Below are positions 1-7,126 of a DNA stretch of 25,252 nucleotides, one piece after another. The notes beneath the pieces were generated by a model. It made no database searches, was not told where the DNA came from, and saw only the letters and a program-made list of their open reading frames with translations. Position 1 is the first letter of the stretch. Each line of letters opens with the position of its first letter. The DNA comes from Flavobacteriaceae bacterium (GTDB taxonomy: Bacteria; Bacteroidota; Bacteroidia; Flavobacteriales; Flavobacteriaceae), in NCBI GenBank assembly GCA_030625995.1, contig DAOUPU010000013.1, forward strand, positions 1 to 25,252, written 5' to 3'. The position numbers and the translations under genes were made by a program.

Positions 1-42
1 GACCTTTAGATATTGACTTTTGTTTTAATGTTACCTTAGTTA

Positions 43-402
43 TCATTGATTTGATGTTAAAAACTTATCTAGATCAGTACGTTTAATTATTATCCTGCTG
101 CCAATTTTTGAAGCCTGTATTTCATTATGTTTAATTTTACGCCAAATAGTCCATCGGCTAACCGAAATTAATTTACATGCTTCAGCAATGGTTAAAAATT
201 CTTTTGCTTTTAATTGTTCAAAGGGTAGGGTAGTGATTCTCAGAGTATTTTTGTTGCTGTCGTCTATCTTTTCTTGCTTTTTACGCTCTTTATAGGCACG
301 TTTAGCGCACCTATCACCACAATATTTTGTAACTGTCGTTTTTGCAGTAAACTCATCTCCGCAGTGTTGACATATTTTTTGAACTCTAATATTGCTACTC
401 AT
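43..402 (-). CDS. Excisionase-like helix-turn-helix protein with N-terminal Cys motif
   Basis: This 119-residue protein has two parts. Residues 11-32 hold a possible zinc-binding motif (C11-x2-C14, C28-x3-C32) followed by a basic stretch. Residues 68-117 form a MerR/excisionase-type helix-turn-helix (HTH_17 style): 'LTIAEACKLISVSRWTIWRK' then a wing with 'IGSRIIIKRTDLDKFL'. Proteins of this kind bind DNA and are common next to tyrosine integrases in integrative elements of Bacteroidota, where they act as excisionase or regulator. The gene points away from mnmE and out of the window, so any integrase or mobilisation gene would lie to the left. Its upstream region is full of short repeats and has a good promoter, which suggests autoregulation. 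The DNA-binding fold is clear; the excisionase role is inferred, and it could simply be a repressor. Confidence 0.8.
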   Translation of the reverse strand: MSSNIRVQKICQHCGDEFTAKTTVTKYCGDRCAKRAYKERKKQEKIDDSNKNTLRITTLPFEQLKAKEFLTIAEACKLISVSRWTIWRKIKHNEIQASKIGSRIIIKRTDLDKFLTSNQ

Positions 403-410
403 GGTGCTAA

Positions 411-460
411 AGGTTGCTTATTAGTGCATGATGTTGCTGTATGTTGCAAGATGTTGCAAA
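411..460. repeat. Five 10-bp tandem units upstream of the HTH gene
   Basis: Five consecutive 10-bp units share a core at the same position: aggttgctta, ttagtgcatg, atgttgctgt, atgttgcaag, atgttgcaaa. The last three share ATGTTGC exactly and the first two are degenerate. One unit per helical turn puts every core on the same face of the DNA. The array fills the leader between the -7 box and the start codon of the HTH gene, and its last unit overlaps the -7 box. This fits a binding array for the HTH protein itself or for an integrase; the binding partner is inferred. Confidence 0.7.
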
Positions 461-488
461 AATAAATCGGTATAACCCGATATTTCAA
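457..488 (-). promoter_or_regulatory. Promoter of the HTH gene with an inverted repeat in its spacer
   Basis: On the minus strand there is TTG (488-486), a 21-bp spacer and TATTTTTG (464-457), which fits the Bacteroidota consensus TTG-N19/21-TAnnTTTG. The spacer region contains the inverted repeat ATCGG-N6-CCGAT (466-481), a plausible operator. Transcription would begin inside the 10-bp repeat array and lead into the HTH gene at 402. Confidence 0.55.
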
Positions 489-501
489 TTTATAATACTA
501 A

Positions 502-576
502 AAGGTACAAATAAGGTACAAATATTTAAATAATGAACAACCCTTACTTATCACCTATTTAAAATAAAGGTACAAA
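502..576. repeat. Three copies of AAGGTACAAA
   Basis: Exact 10-bp direct copies lie at 502-511, 513-522 and 567-576. Two are 11 bp apart; the third abuts the mnmE terminator. The arrangement resembles arm-type integrase sites or one side of an attachment site. Which protein binds them is not visible from the sequence. Confidence 0.6.
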
Positions 577-600
577 AAAATCCCTAATTAAAGGGATTTA
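574..600 (-). terminator. Intrinsic terminator of mnmE
   Basis: An 8-bp stem (578-585 with 592-599, loop of 6) reads AAATCCCT/AGGGATTT and is followed on the minus strand by further T residues (577-574). It lies about 42 bp after the mnmE stop codon, in the right orientation. Confidence 0.7.
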
Positions 601-641
601 ATTAAATAAATGTATTTTGTTTATTTGTGCAATAATGTAGG

Positions 642-2114
642 TTACTTTCCGATACAGAAATTAGCAAAGATATTTCCCAATAGATCTTCGGTTGTGATCT
701 CCCCCGTAATTTCACCTAGATAGTACAAGGCCTGGCGTATATCAATAGCAAAAAGATCAGAAGAGATATTATTATCTAACCCTTTTTGCACTTCTTGAAG
801 TGAATTCAATGCATTATTGAGCGCTTCGAAATGACGGCTATTACTCACTATGATTTCATTATCACTCAAGGCACCAATATTTGCTAAATCAGTTAGATTT
901 TGCATTAAAGTGTCTATTCCGGTTTTGTTTTTGGCAGAGAGGAGTATGAGTTTTGAGTCTCGATCGTTATCGGGTTGAGACCTGATGGTTTCGTTTATGA
1001 GTTTTGAGTTTTCCTCATCAGATAATAAATCCACCTTATTTATTATTGTGAGTATTTTTTTATTCGGATATTTATTTCTTAATGCTTGTATATTTTCTCT
1101 AATATTGAAATCTTGGTTCTTTTGTCTTTTTTCTTTTCTCTTGGTTCTTTTGTCTTTTATCTTATTTGCATCCACCAGATGCAATACAAGTTGTGCTTTC
1201 TCAATATTTTCGAAGGTTTTCTTTATGCCGATACTCTCAACAATATCTTTAGTATCTCTAATTCCGGCGGTATCTATAAACCGAAAAGCTACGCCATTAA
1301 TTATAATCTCATCCTCAATGGCATCCCGAGTAGTCCCCGGAATTTCTGAAACAATAGCCTTTTCTTCATTTAAAAGGGCGTTGAGCAGAGTAGATTTCCC
1401 TACATTTGGCTCTCCCACAATAGCAATTGGGATACCATTCTTAAATACGTTCCCCAGAGCAAACGAATCGATCAATCGTTTTAAAACAGTGCTGATCTTG
1501 CTAATTAATTCTTGAAATTGTTTTCTGTCTGCAAATTCTACATCTTCCTCTGCGAAATCCAACTCTAACTCTATGAGAGATGCAAAATTCAAAAGTTGTT
1601 CTCTAAGCAAGGCAATTTCAGATGAAAAACCACCACGCATCTGTTGCATGGCAATTTGATGAGAGGCTTTTGAATCTGAAGCGATAAGATCGGCAACAGC
1701 CTCTGCCTGACTTAGATCCATTTTTCCATTGATAAAAGCACGCAATGTAAATTCACCCGCATCGGCATGGCGAACATCGTTTTTTAAGAATAATTGCAAA
1801 ATTTCTTGTTGGACATAGACAGAGCCATGACAGCTTATTTCTACCACATTTTCTCCTGTGTATGAATTTGGACCTTTAAAAACCGAAACCAATACTTCAT
1901 CAATAATATTTTTATTTTCTAGGATGTCACCCAGATGAACCGTATGCGACTTTACTGCAGTTAGATCTTTTGAGCCAAATTTTGAACGGAAATATTCATT
2001 TACAATTTTAATAGAGTTTTCGCCGGAAAGACGTATCACTGCAATTGCTCCGACCCCTGATGAAGTGGCCAGTGCTATAATTGTGTCATTCTTGACCGCG
2101 TAGTTTTGATGCAT
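642..2114 (-). CDS. mnmE: tRNA uridine-5-carboxymethylaminomethyl modification GTPase MnmE
   Basis: MnmE works with MnmG to install the cmnm5 group on the wobble uridine of certain tRNAs; it is a cytosolic, potassium-activated GTPase. The 490-residue protein shows the N-terminal TrmE domain (about 7-125), a helical domain, and an inserted G domain: GEPNVGKS at 234-241, TTRD at 261-264, DTAG at 281-284, NKVD at 359-362 and an SAK loop near 393. It ends in the family signature FCIGK with C487. It is somewhat longer than usual (about 450-470) because of a highly charged insert at about 318-336 between DTAG and NKVD. That insert is encoded by a 28-bp tandem duplication (1111-1166). The 3' end lies next to what may be the edge of an integrated element. 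Confidence 0.97.
   Translation of the reverse strand: MHQNYAVKNDTIIALATSSGVGAIAVIRLSGENSIKIVNEYFRSKFGSKDLTAVKSHTVHLGDILENKNIIDEVLVSVFKGPNSYTGENVVEISCHGSVYVQQEILQLFLKNDVRHADAGEFTLRAFINGKMDLSQAEAVADLIASDSKASHQIAMQQMRGGFSSEIALLREQLLNFASLIELELDFAEEDVEFADRKQFQELISKISTVLKRLIDSFALGNVFKNGIPIAIVGEPNVGKSTLLNALLNEEKAIVSEIPGTTRDAIEDEIIINGVAFRFIDTAGIRDTKDIVESIGIKKTFENIEKAQLVLHLVDANKIKDKRTKRKEKRQKNQDFNIRENIQALRNKYPNKKILTIINKVDLLSDEENSKLINETIRSQPDNDRDSKLILLSAKNKTGIDTLMQNLTDLANIGALSDNEIIVSNSRHFEALNNALNSLQEVQKGLDNNISSDLFAIDIRQALYYLGEITGEITTEDLLGNIFANFCIGK
1111..1166. repeat. 28-bp tandem duplication inside mnmE
   Basis: Units 1111-1138 and 1139-1166 match at about 25 of 28 positions, including a perfect 20-bp stretch (1111-1130 and 1139-1158). 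Because 28 is not a multiple of three, the two copies are read in different frames, as KDKRTKR and KRQKNQD. Both readings are strongly charged. Confidence 0.85.
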
Positions 2115-2210
2115 TATTTAATAAATTATTTTGCGAAGTTACGTAAGATATCATAATTTAGGGTATTGTAACAAACAGATGACATTTGCGTCCTATAAAA
2201 AAATAAAATA

Positions 2211-2549
2211 ATGAAAGAAGACAGACAAACCATAGTCCTTACACATTTAAGTCAGTTATTGGATCTGGTAACTGGATTCGGTGGATTTATAGTGCCATTA
2301 GTTATATGGGTCGTGAATAAGGACAAGATTTATGATATGGATGAACACGGCAAGGCGATCATGAATTTTCAATTAAGCATGTTTGTATATGCCATTATTT
2401 GTGTACCATTGATATTGTTGATTGGTTTGGGTTTATTAGGATTGATCTTAATTGGTTTTGCCTGTTTAATTTTTCCAATTATTAATGCCATAAAAGCGAA
2501 CAACGGCGAAATGCCAAATTACCCCTTAAGTATAGAGTTTTTTAAATAA
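2211..2549 (+). CDS. DUF4870 family small membrane protein
   Basis: This 112-residue inner-membrane protein has the DUF4870 pattern: a short polar N-terminus with 'LTHLSQLL', a hydrophobic segment at about 18-35, the conserved 'HGKAIMNFQLS' near 46-56, and two more hydrophobic segments at about 57-75 and 76-93. It ends with a short polar tail. Members are widespread in Bacteroidota and distantly resemble Tic20-type proteins; their function is not established. It stands alone on the plus strand between two minus-strand genes, with a clear terminator just downstream. No good promoter was found in front of it: the nearest TTTG-like motif, GACATTTG at 2181, departs from the consensus. Confidence 0.85.
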   Translation: MKEDRQTIVLTHLSQLLDLVTGFGGFIVPLVIWVVNKDKIYDMDEHGKAIMNFQLSMFVYAIICVPLILLIGLGLLGLILIGFACLIFPIINAIKANNGEMPNYPLSIEFFK

Positions 2550-2570
2550 TTTATTTAATTAGTTGATGTG

Positions 2571-2618
2571 AAAAGAGGTCTTTCACCCATGCACTTTGGG
2601 TTTTACGCCTCTTTTTTT
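2571..2618 (+). terminator. Terminator of the DUF4870 gene, overlapping the end of miaE
   Basis: AAAAGAGG (2571-2578) pairs perfectly with CCTCTTTT (2608-2615) and is followed by TTT. Inside the loop a second short stem can form (ACCC 2585-2588 with GGGT 2598-2601). It sits 22 bp after the plus-strand stop codon. Its right arm lies within the last codons of the convergent gene miaE. Confidence 0.7.
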
Positions 2619-3164
2619 CATGAACTCAGCTTCATAATCTAAAAGCCCCTGCCATTTTTTATCCACTACTTTCCTATCCTGATATTGACGAGCAAAACCG
2701 AGAAAGGTAGTATAATGATTTGCCTCAGAAACCATTAATTCTTTGTAAAAATCAGACAATTCGCGATCTTCTAAATTCTCTGAAAATACTTTGAACCGCT
2801 CGCAACTTCGTGCTTCTATTAATGCCGCAATCAGTAATCGCTGGATAAGTGCATCCAATCTGTCCTTGGTTTTAGTAAAGAAACCGTGTAAATGCTTTGC
2901 ATAGTCATTTTTCTGTTCCCGGCCTAAGACCATCCCTCTTTTGATCATCAGAAGATGCACCATTTTAAAATGCTCCATTTCTTCAATCGCAATATCACTC
3001 ATAGCCTTTACCATTTCTGTTTCTTCAGAATAATTTATGATAATAGATACAGCATTGGAAGCTGCTTTTTGCTCGGCAAAAGCATGGTCTGTCAAAATTT
3101 GCTGTAGATCATCTTTTGCAATTTCGGCCCAGGATGTTTCGGTTTCAAATTTAAGTCCTAACAT
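2583..3164 (-). CDS. miaE: tRNA-(ms2io6A)-hydroxylase MiaE
   Basis: MiaE is a ferritin-like non-haem di-iron enzyme that hydroxylates the isopentenyl group of ms2i6A at position 37 of tRNAs reading codons that start with U. The 193 residues fit the family length. The metal ligands of the four-helix bundle are all visible: E31, the ExxH pair E62/H65, E117, and the second ExxH pair E147/H150. The C-terminal 'MKKRGVKPKVHG' is basic and its codons also form half of the neighbouring gene's terminator. The window therefore has two tRNA-modification genes, mnmE and miaE, close together but not adjacent. A weak -7 match (GATCTTTG, minus strand, 3191-3184) lies upstream. Confidence 0.93.
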   Translation of the reverse strand: MLGLKFETETSWAEIAKDDLQQILTDHAFAEQKAASNAVSIIINYSEETEMVKAMSDIAIEEMEHFKMVHLLMIKRGMVLGREQKNDYAKHLHGFFTKTKDRLDALIQRLLIAALIEARSCERFKVFSENLEDRELSDFYKELMVSEANHYTTFLGFARQYQDRKVVDKKWQGLLDYEAEFMKKRGVKPKVHG

Positions 3165-3219
3165 ATTCAGTATAATTTAGATTCAAAGATCGTAAAATAT
3201 AACGAAACAGATTGTTTGT

Positions 3220-3227
3220 TATCTTTG
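3220..3227 (+). promoter_or_regulatory. Plus-strand -7 box TATCTTTG with no annotated gene
   Basis: A perfect TAnnTTTG match lies between two minus-strand genes and points into the 135-bp gap before the antiporter gene. There is no TTG at the usual -33 distance. It may be a chance match, or may drive the short open frame at 3257-3328 or a small RNA. Confidence 0.3.
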
Positions 3228-3256
3228 TTCCCATCAGGGTTTCCATAGTTTTCCAT

Positions 3257-3328
3257 ATGCTTCCTAAAATTTTATTGTATTATCCCGATAGTACTTCAAA
3301 AATTTTAATTGTCTCTGAAAAACTCTAA
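3257..3328 (+). CDS. Possible 23-residue peptide
   Basis: An ATG about 30 bp after the plus-strand -7 box TATCTTTG opens a frame of 23 codons and a TAA stop. The peptide begins MLPKILLYYPD and ends VSEKL, with a mix of hydrophobic and polar residues. No family is recognised. Its end overlaps the terminator hairpin of the antiporter gene on the other strand. The evidence is only position and a promoter match, so this is a weak call. Confidence 0.2.
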   Translation: MLPKILLYYPDSTSKILIVSEKL

Positions 3329-3354
3329 AAATTTTGATGTGAATGAATTTTTAG
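3317..3354 (-). terminator. Terminator of the antiporter gene
   Basis: On the minus strand CTAAAAATT (3354-3346) pairs with AATTTTTAG (3333-3325), a perfect 9-bp AT-rich stem with a 12-nt loop, followed by AGAGTTTTT (3324-3316). It begins 9 bp past the antiporter stop codon. Confidence 0.5.
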
Positions 3355-3362
3355 TACCCACC

Positions 3363-5282
3363 TTAAGTGTCAAATTTAAATTTAGTGTCTTCTAAACTTT
3401 TCGGACTTCCAACCAATGTTATTTCATCGCCAAGTCTTAAGCGAGTATAACCATGTGTTATTAGTAACTGACCTTTACGTTTAATGGATAAAATAATAAT
3501 ATCGGTTGGTAGGCGTAATTCTCTAATTCTAAGCCCATGAATATCTCTGTTTTTGATTTCAATATCCATCGTGTCTTGTCCTTCGTCCATCCCCAACAAC
3601 AGCGAAGCCGCATTAGGTGATCTTACAAAATGATCTAGCAAACTTACCATAGCCGTCATAGGCTCGATAATTAAAGTCCCTAATTTGTGGAATTTTTCAA
3701 AATTTTCACGATTGTTCAAGCGAACAATAACATCTTTGATTCCGATATTTTCATAAATGAATTCAGCAAGCTCATAATTTACCTCATCGGAAAGCATTAG
3801 AACTACCGCTTCCGTTTTATCAAATTCAAGCTTTTTAAAATTTTTAACTGAAGGAACAAAATTGTCAATGATCTCAAAATCATTAGACCCGTTCGCATCA
3901 AATTTTTCCAGAGATACCAATCTCGATTTCCAATTGTGTTTTTGAAGTTGATTTGCAAGTGCGATCGATTGATTTTCAATACCAAATATAATTGCATCCC
4001 TTGTGCTTTGAAGAGGTTCCATTTTAGCACGTAAATGACTTTCTTTGACATAGTTAAGTGTCCATTTGAACAAAGGAGGACCAACCAATTGATTTATCAC
4101 AATAATGGCAATAATAATAGTTTCAAACTCATGACCCCATACGGCAAATTCTTCTGAAATTATAGTTGCTAAGCCCAGAGCAACACCTGCTTGGGTGAGA
4201 TAAGGCATCCAAGCAATAAACGTGTATTTTTTTGGATCTTTTACCGCCGTTACGCCAAAAATTCCTCCCAGAAACATCGTAAATAATCGTAAGAAAAATA
4301 AAGCCACGGCTATACCAAAAACGTTCATTAATGTTTGAAATGATAAAGAAGCTCCGGTAAGGGTAAAGAAAATTATATAAATGGTTGGACTAATTTCTTC
4401 TAAGATCTCTCTAAACTCAACACGATGTTTACTGTAGTTCGTAAGTACAAAGCTACCAATTATGGTCATTAAAAGAGGCTCTAAAATTACTTCGTGATTC
4501 AACCAAATTACTGAATTTGCCTTGATATAATGTGAAAAAATATAGACACTGTACCCAATTAAAATAATGGCAACACCTTTAATTTTACTGTTGGCACTTA
4601 ATAAAAATGGAATTTCTAAAACTTTACCTATCAAATATCCAATTGAAAAAGAAATTATTAATTCTATAAATAATATCGCTATAAATGAGATTCCCATTTC
4701 TTCCCCATTGATCAATGCTTTAGCAATGGAAAAACTAATGGCAAATAAAATAATTACCAATACATCCTTTAATACTGTCACCCCCATAACTGTTTTGGTA
4801 AAAGGTCCGTTTGCTCTCATTTCGTTAATAACTGCGATGGCAGATGATGGAGATCTCGCAACAAAAATAGTTCCGAACAAAATGGAAACGGCAAGTTTGG
4901 ATTCCGTATTCATTTCTGACATAAAAGGAATTCTATCTGCCACCAAAAAGACTGCGACACTGGTTAAAACAAAGGTGATCACTAATTGGCCAATAGTCAT
5001 CCACTTAATGCTCTTTAACCTACTGCGCAAATCATCTAAATATAATTCTGCCCCCGCAGAAAAGGCTATTATTGCCAAGGCGATTTCATTTAAAAAATTC
5101 AAGTTCTGAACAGCAGTTGGAGTAATAAAATTTAGAAATGAGGATCCCGCAATGAGACCGGTAATTATGAAACCAGTAATTAGCGGGAACTTTATTTTTT
5201 GAAATAATTTCGCAATTTGGCTAGCTGCAATAGCAACAAACAAAAACCCTATTGTATATATTAAAAACGTATTTAAATCCAA
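3363..5282 (-). CDS. CPA2-family cation:proton antiporter with TrkA domains
   Basis: The first 415 or so residues form a run of hydrophobic segments with the Na+/H+ exchanger pattern of the CPA2 family (KefB/YbaL-like), including 'RSPSSAIAVI' near 143-152 and 'TGASLS' near 309. Residues 428-545 resemble a TrkA-N (RCK) Rossmann fold, but the nucleotide-binding glycine motif is degenerate ('FGIENQS' at 433-439 rather than GxGxxG). Residues 570-635 match a TrkA-C domain ('LRIRELRLPTDIIILSIKRK'). The protein probably exchanges K+ or Na+ for protons across the inner membrane and is gated through its cytosolic domains; the ion is not determined. It lies 51 bp after dnaX on the same strand. The degenerate glycine motif suggests NAD(H) binding is weak or absent; this is inferred. 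Confidence 0.9.
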   Translation of the reverse strand: MDLNTFLIYTIGFLFVAIAASQIAKLFQKIKFPLITGFIITGLIAGSSFLNFITPTAVQNLNFLNEIALAIIAFSAGAELYLDDLRSRLKSIKWMTIGQLVITFVLTSVAVFLVADRIPFMSEMNTESKLAVSILFGTIFVARSPSSAIAVINEMRANGPFTKTVMGVTVLKDVLVIILFAISFSIAKALINGEEMGISFIAILFIELIISFSIGYLIGKVLEIPFLLSANSKIKGVAIILIGYSVYIFSHYIKANSVIWLNHEVILEPLLMTIIGSFVLTNYSKHRVEFREILEEISPTIYIIFFTLTGASLSFQTLMNVFGIAVALFFLRLFTMFLGGIFGVTAVKDPKKYTFIAWMPYLTQAGVALGLATIISEEFAVWGHEFETIIIAIIVINQLVGPPLFKWTLNYVKESHLRAKMEPLQSTRDAIIFGIENQSIALANQLQKHNWKSRLVSLEKFDANGSNDFEIIDNFVPSVKNFKKLEFDKTEAVVLMLSDEVNYELAEFIYENIGIKDVIVRLNNRENFEKFHKLGTLIIEPMTAMVSLLDHFVRSPNAASLLLGMDEGQDTMDIEIKNRDIHGLRIRELRLPTDIIILSIKRKGQLLITHGYTRLRLGDEITLVGSPKSLEDTKFKFDT

Positions 5283-5333
5283 ATTTATTGGTTTGATTTA
5301 GCTAAAATAGCAAATGAATTGGAATATCTAAAT

Positions 5334-7100
5334 TTATAGTTCCAAATTAAAGGTTTTTCTAAGAGTTATAATCGATTTGTTTTTGCTTTTTAAAAAGTCG
5401 TATTTTTCTTGCGGTGTGTAAGCAAAATTTTTCTCATTTTCCTCGTTTACAATTACCTTAAAATCTATATCATAATTGTTTAATTCTTTTCGAAGATGCT
5501 TGAGAGCTCTTGATTTAACCTTATTCAATTCTTTTTTCATCATTTGATTTGGATACGATATCACGATCAAATTTTTATTGAGCTTAGGAGTATCTGCATT
5601 TAAGAGAGAAGCGAAGATTTTTTCTCCATTATTGTGAAGACTTTCAACATAAGAACTCCAAATTTCCAGAAACTTTTCTTCGCTAAAGGATTCTTTTGGT
5701 AACTCTTCAATGTTCTTTGTTAGTTTTTGTTTGTTTCTTAAATTCTCTTCTTCAATTTTATTTCTTTGTATACTGGATATAGATAGAGCGGATTTTCTTC
5801 TAACGACATTTTTAAGCTCAATTTTAGCTGGTTCAGGAACTTCAGGTTCCTGTTTTTCTATAATAATTTCCTCTGTTTTTTTATATTCTGATTTTTCCTC
5901 TTCTATGTATATAGTTGAGGGCACCTGGGGTACAGAATTTTCAATAATTTTTTCCGGCACATCGAGTTTCTCTTCGATGGTAGCAGATAAAAAGTAAGAT
6001 GCAGGAATTATAAATTGTTTAGACTTTTTTTTTTGCTTATCAAATGTGATCGAAGCCAATTTCATAAGGCTAAGTTCAACCAGCAAACGCTGATTTTTAC
6101 TTGTTTTATATTTTAAGTCGCAATCGTTGGCCAAATCAATTGCTTCTAACAAGAATTTCAGATTAGCACTCTGTGCTTGTTCTAAATACTGCTTTTTTGC
6201 ACTGTCACCCACTTCTAATAATGCGACCGTTGCAGCATCTTTTGCCACCAGTAGATCTCTAAAGTGCGATGCCAGTCCACTTATAAAATGATGGCCGTCA
6301 AAACCATTATCCAATACTTTATTAAATTGTAATAATACCTGTGGAATGTTATTATCTAGAAGTAATTTGGTGATGCCAAAGTAAACATCATAATCCAGAA
6401 CATTCAAATTTTGAGTAACAGCCATTCTCGTTAAATTATCTCCTGAAAAGCTAACAACTCTATCAAAAATAGAAAGTGCATCACGCAATGCCCCGTCTGC
6501 TTTTTGAGCAATAATATGAAGTGCATCATCATCAGCATTAACGTTTTCATCTTTGGCTATTTTTTTTAAGTAATTTTTTATATCGATAACCCCAATTCGT
6601 TTAAAATCGAATATTTGACAACGAGATAATATAGTGGGAATTATTTTGTGCTTCTCTGTTGTTGCCAATATAAAAATAGCATGAGCCGGAGGTTCTTCCA
6701 GTGTTTTTAAAAAAGCATTAAATGCCGATTGTGATAGCATATGCACCTCATCGATTATATACACCTTGTATTTCCCTGTTTGCGGAGGAATTCTAACTTG
6801 ATCTGTTAGAGTTCTAATATCATCTACAGAGTTATTGGATGCTGCATCCAGTTCAAAAATATTAAAAGCAAAATCTTCATCTTCGAGATGTTCTTCCGTA
6901 CTTTCCTGGTTAATCATTTTTGCCAATATTCTTGCACAAGTGGTTTTTCCTACACCTCTGGGCCCGGTAAATAACAATGCCTGAGCCAGATGATTATTTT
7001 TTATGGCATTCTCTAAGGTGTTGGTAATAGCATCTTGACCAACTACATCAGAGAATTTTTGCGGGCGATATTTTCTTGCCGATACTATAAAGTGTTCCAT
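5334..7100 (-). CDS. dnaX: DNA polymerase III subunit gamma/tau
   Basis: DnaX is the ATPase of the clamp loader that opens the sliding clamp and, as tau, ties the polymerase cores together. The 588 residues show the AAA+ core at 1-355: Walker A GPRGVGKT at 46-53, Walker B IIDEVH at 115-120 and the SRC motif at 159-161. A charged, low-complexity linker follows (about 375-470), then a C-terminal domain (about 480-588) of the tau type. The zinc-binding cysteine module that normally lies between Walker A and 'DAAS' is absent; residues 64-80 are an acidic loop. At codons 356-359 there is a run of ten A, with stop codons just beyond in both other frames, so a short gamma form is likely. The gene begins 26 bp after the acyl-CoA ligase gene. 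Confidence 0.96.
   Translation of the reverse strand: MEHFIVSARKYRPQKFSDVVGQDAITNTLENAIKNNHLAQALLFTGPRGVGKTTCARILAKMINQESTEEHLEDEDFAFNIFELDAASNNSVDDIRTLTDQVRIPPQTGKYKVYIIDEVHMLSQSAFNAFLKTLEEPPAHAIFILATTEKHKIIPTILSRCQIFDFKRIGVIDIKNYLKKIAKDENVNADDDALHIIAQKADGALRDALSIFDRVVSFSGDNLTRMAVTQNLNVLDYDVYFGITKLLLDNNIPQVLLQFNKVLDNGFDGHHFISGLASHFRDLLVAKDAATVALLEVGDSAKKQYLEQAQSANLKFLLEAIDLANDCDLKYKTSKNQRLLVELSLMKLASITFDKQKKKSKQFIIPASYFLSATIEEKLDVPEKIIENSVPQVPSTIYIEEEKSEYKKTEEIIIEKQEPEVPEPAKIELKNVVRRKSALSISSIQRNKIEEENLRNKQKLTKNIEELPKESFSEEKFLEIWSSYVESLHNNGEKIFASLLNADTPKLNKNLIVISYPNQMMKKELNKVKSRALKHLRKELNNYDIDFKVIVNEENEKNFAYTPQEKYDFLKSKNKSIITLRKTFNLEL
6019..6035 (-). promoter_or_regulatory. Predicted slippage site producing the gamma form of DnaX
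   Basis: On the minus strand the sequence CAAAAAAAAAAGTCTAA has A10 (6034-6025). Zero frame reads Q356 K K K S360. Reading one extra A (a -1 shift or A11 in the mRNA) gives Q K K K V and then TAA (6021-6019), a 360-residue product. One A fewer gives S L N N L and TAA, 363 residues. The run contains A_AAA_AAG, the heptamer used in E. coli dnaX. No stimulatory hairpin is close by. Confidence 0.55.
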
Positions 7101-7126
7101 TAGATCTTTCTAAAAATCAGGTTTAA

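Noticed and set aside
985..1515. Open frame of 176 codons on the plus strand
   Set aside because: It is antisense to the well-conserved G domain of mnmE, its translation is a low-complexity run of Ser, Phe and Leu, and it matches no family.
4567..5109. Open frame of 180 codons on the plus strand
   Set aside because: It is antisense to the membrane part of the antiporter gene; its hydrophobic, Ile/Asn-rich translation is a by-product of that coding.
5960..5979. Stem CATCGA/TCGATG as a frameshift stimulator for dnaX
   Set aside because: It begins 45 nt after the A run, whereas stimulatory structures normally begin within about 10 nt.
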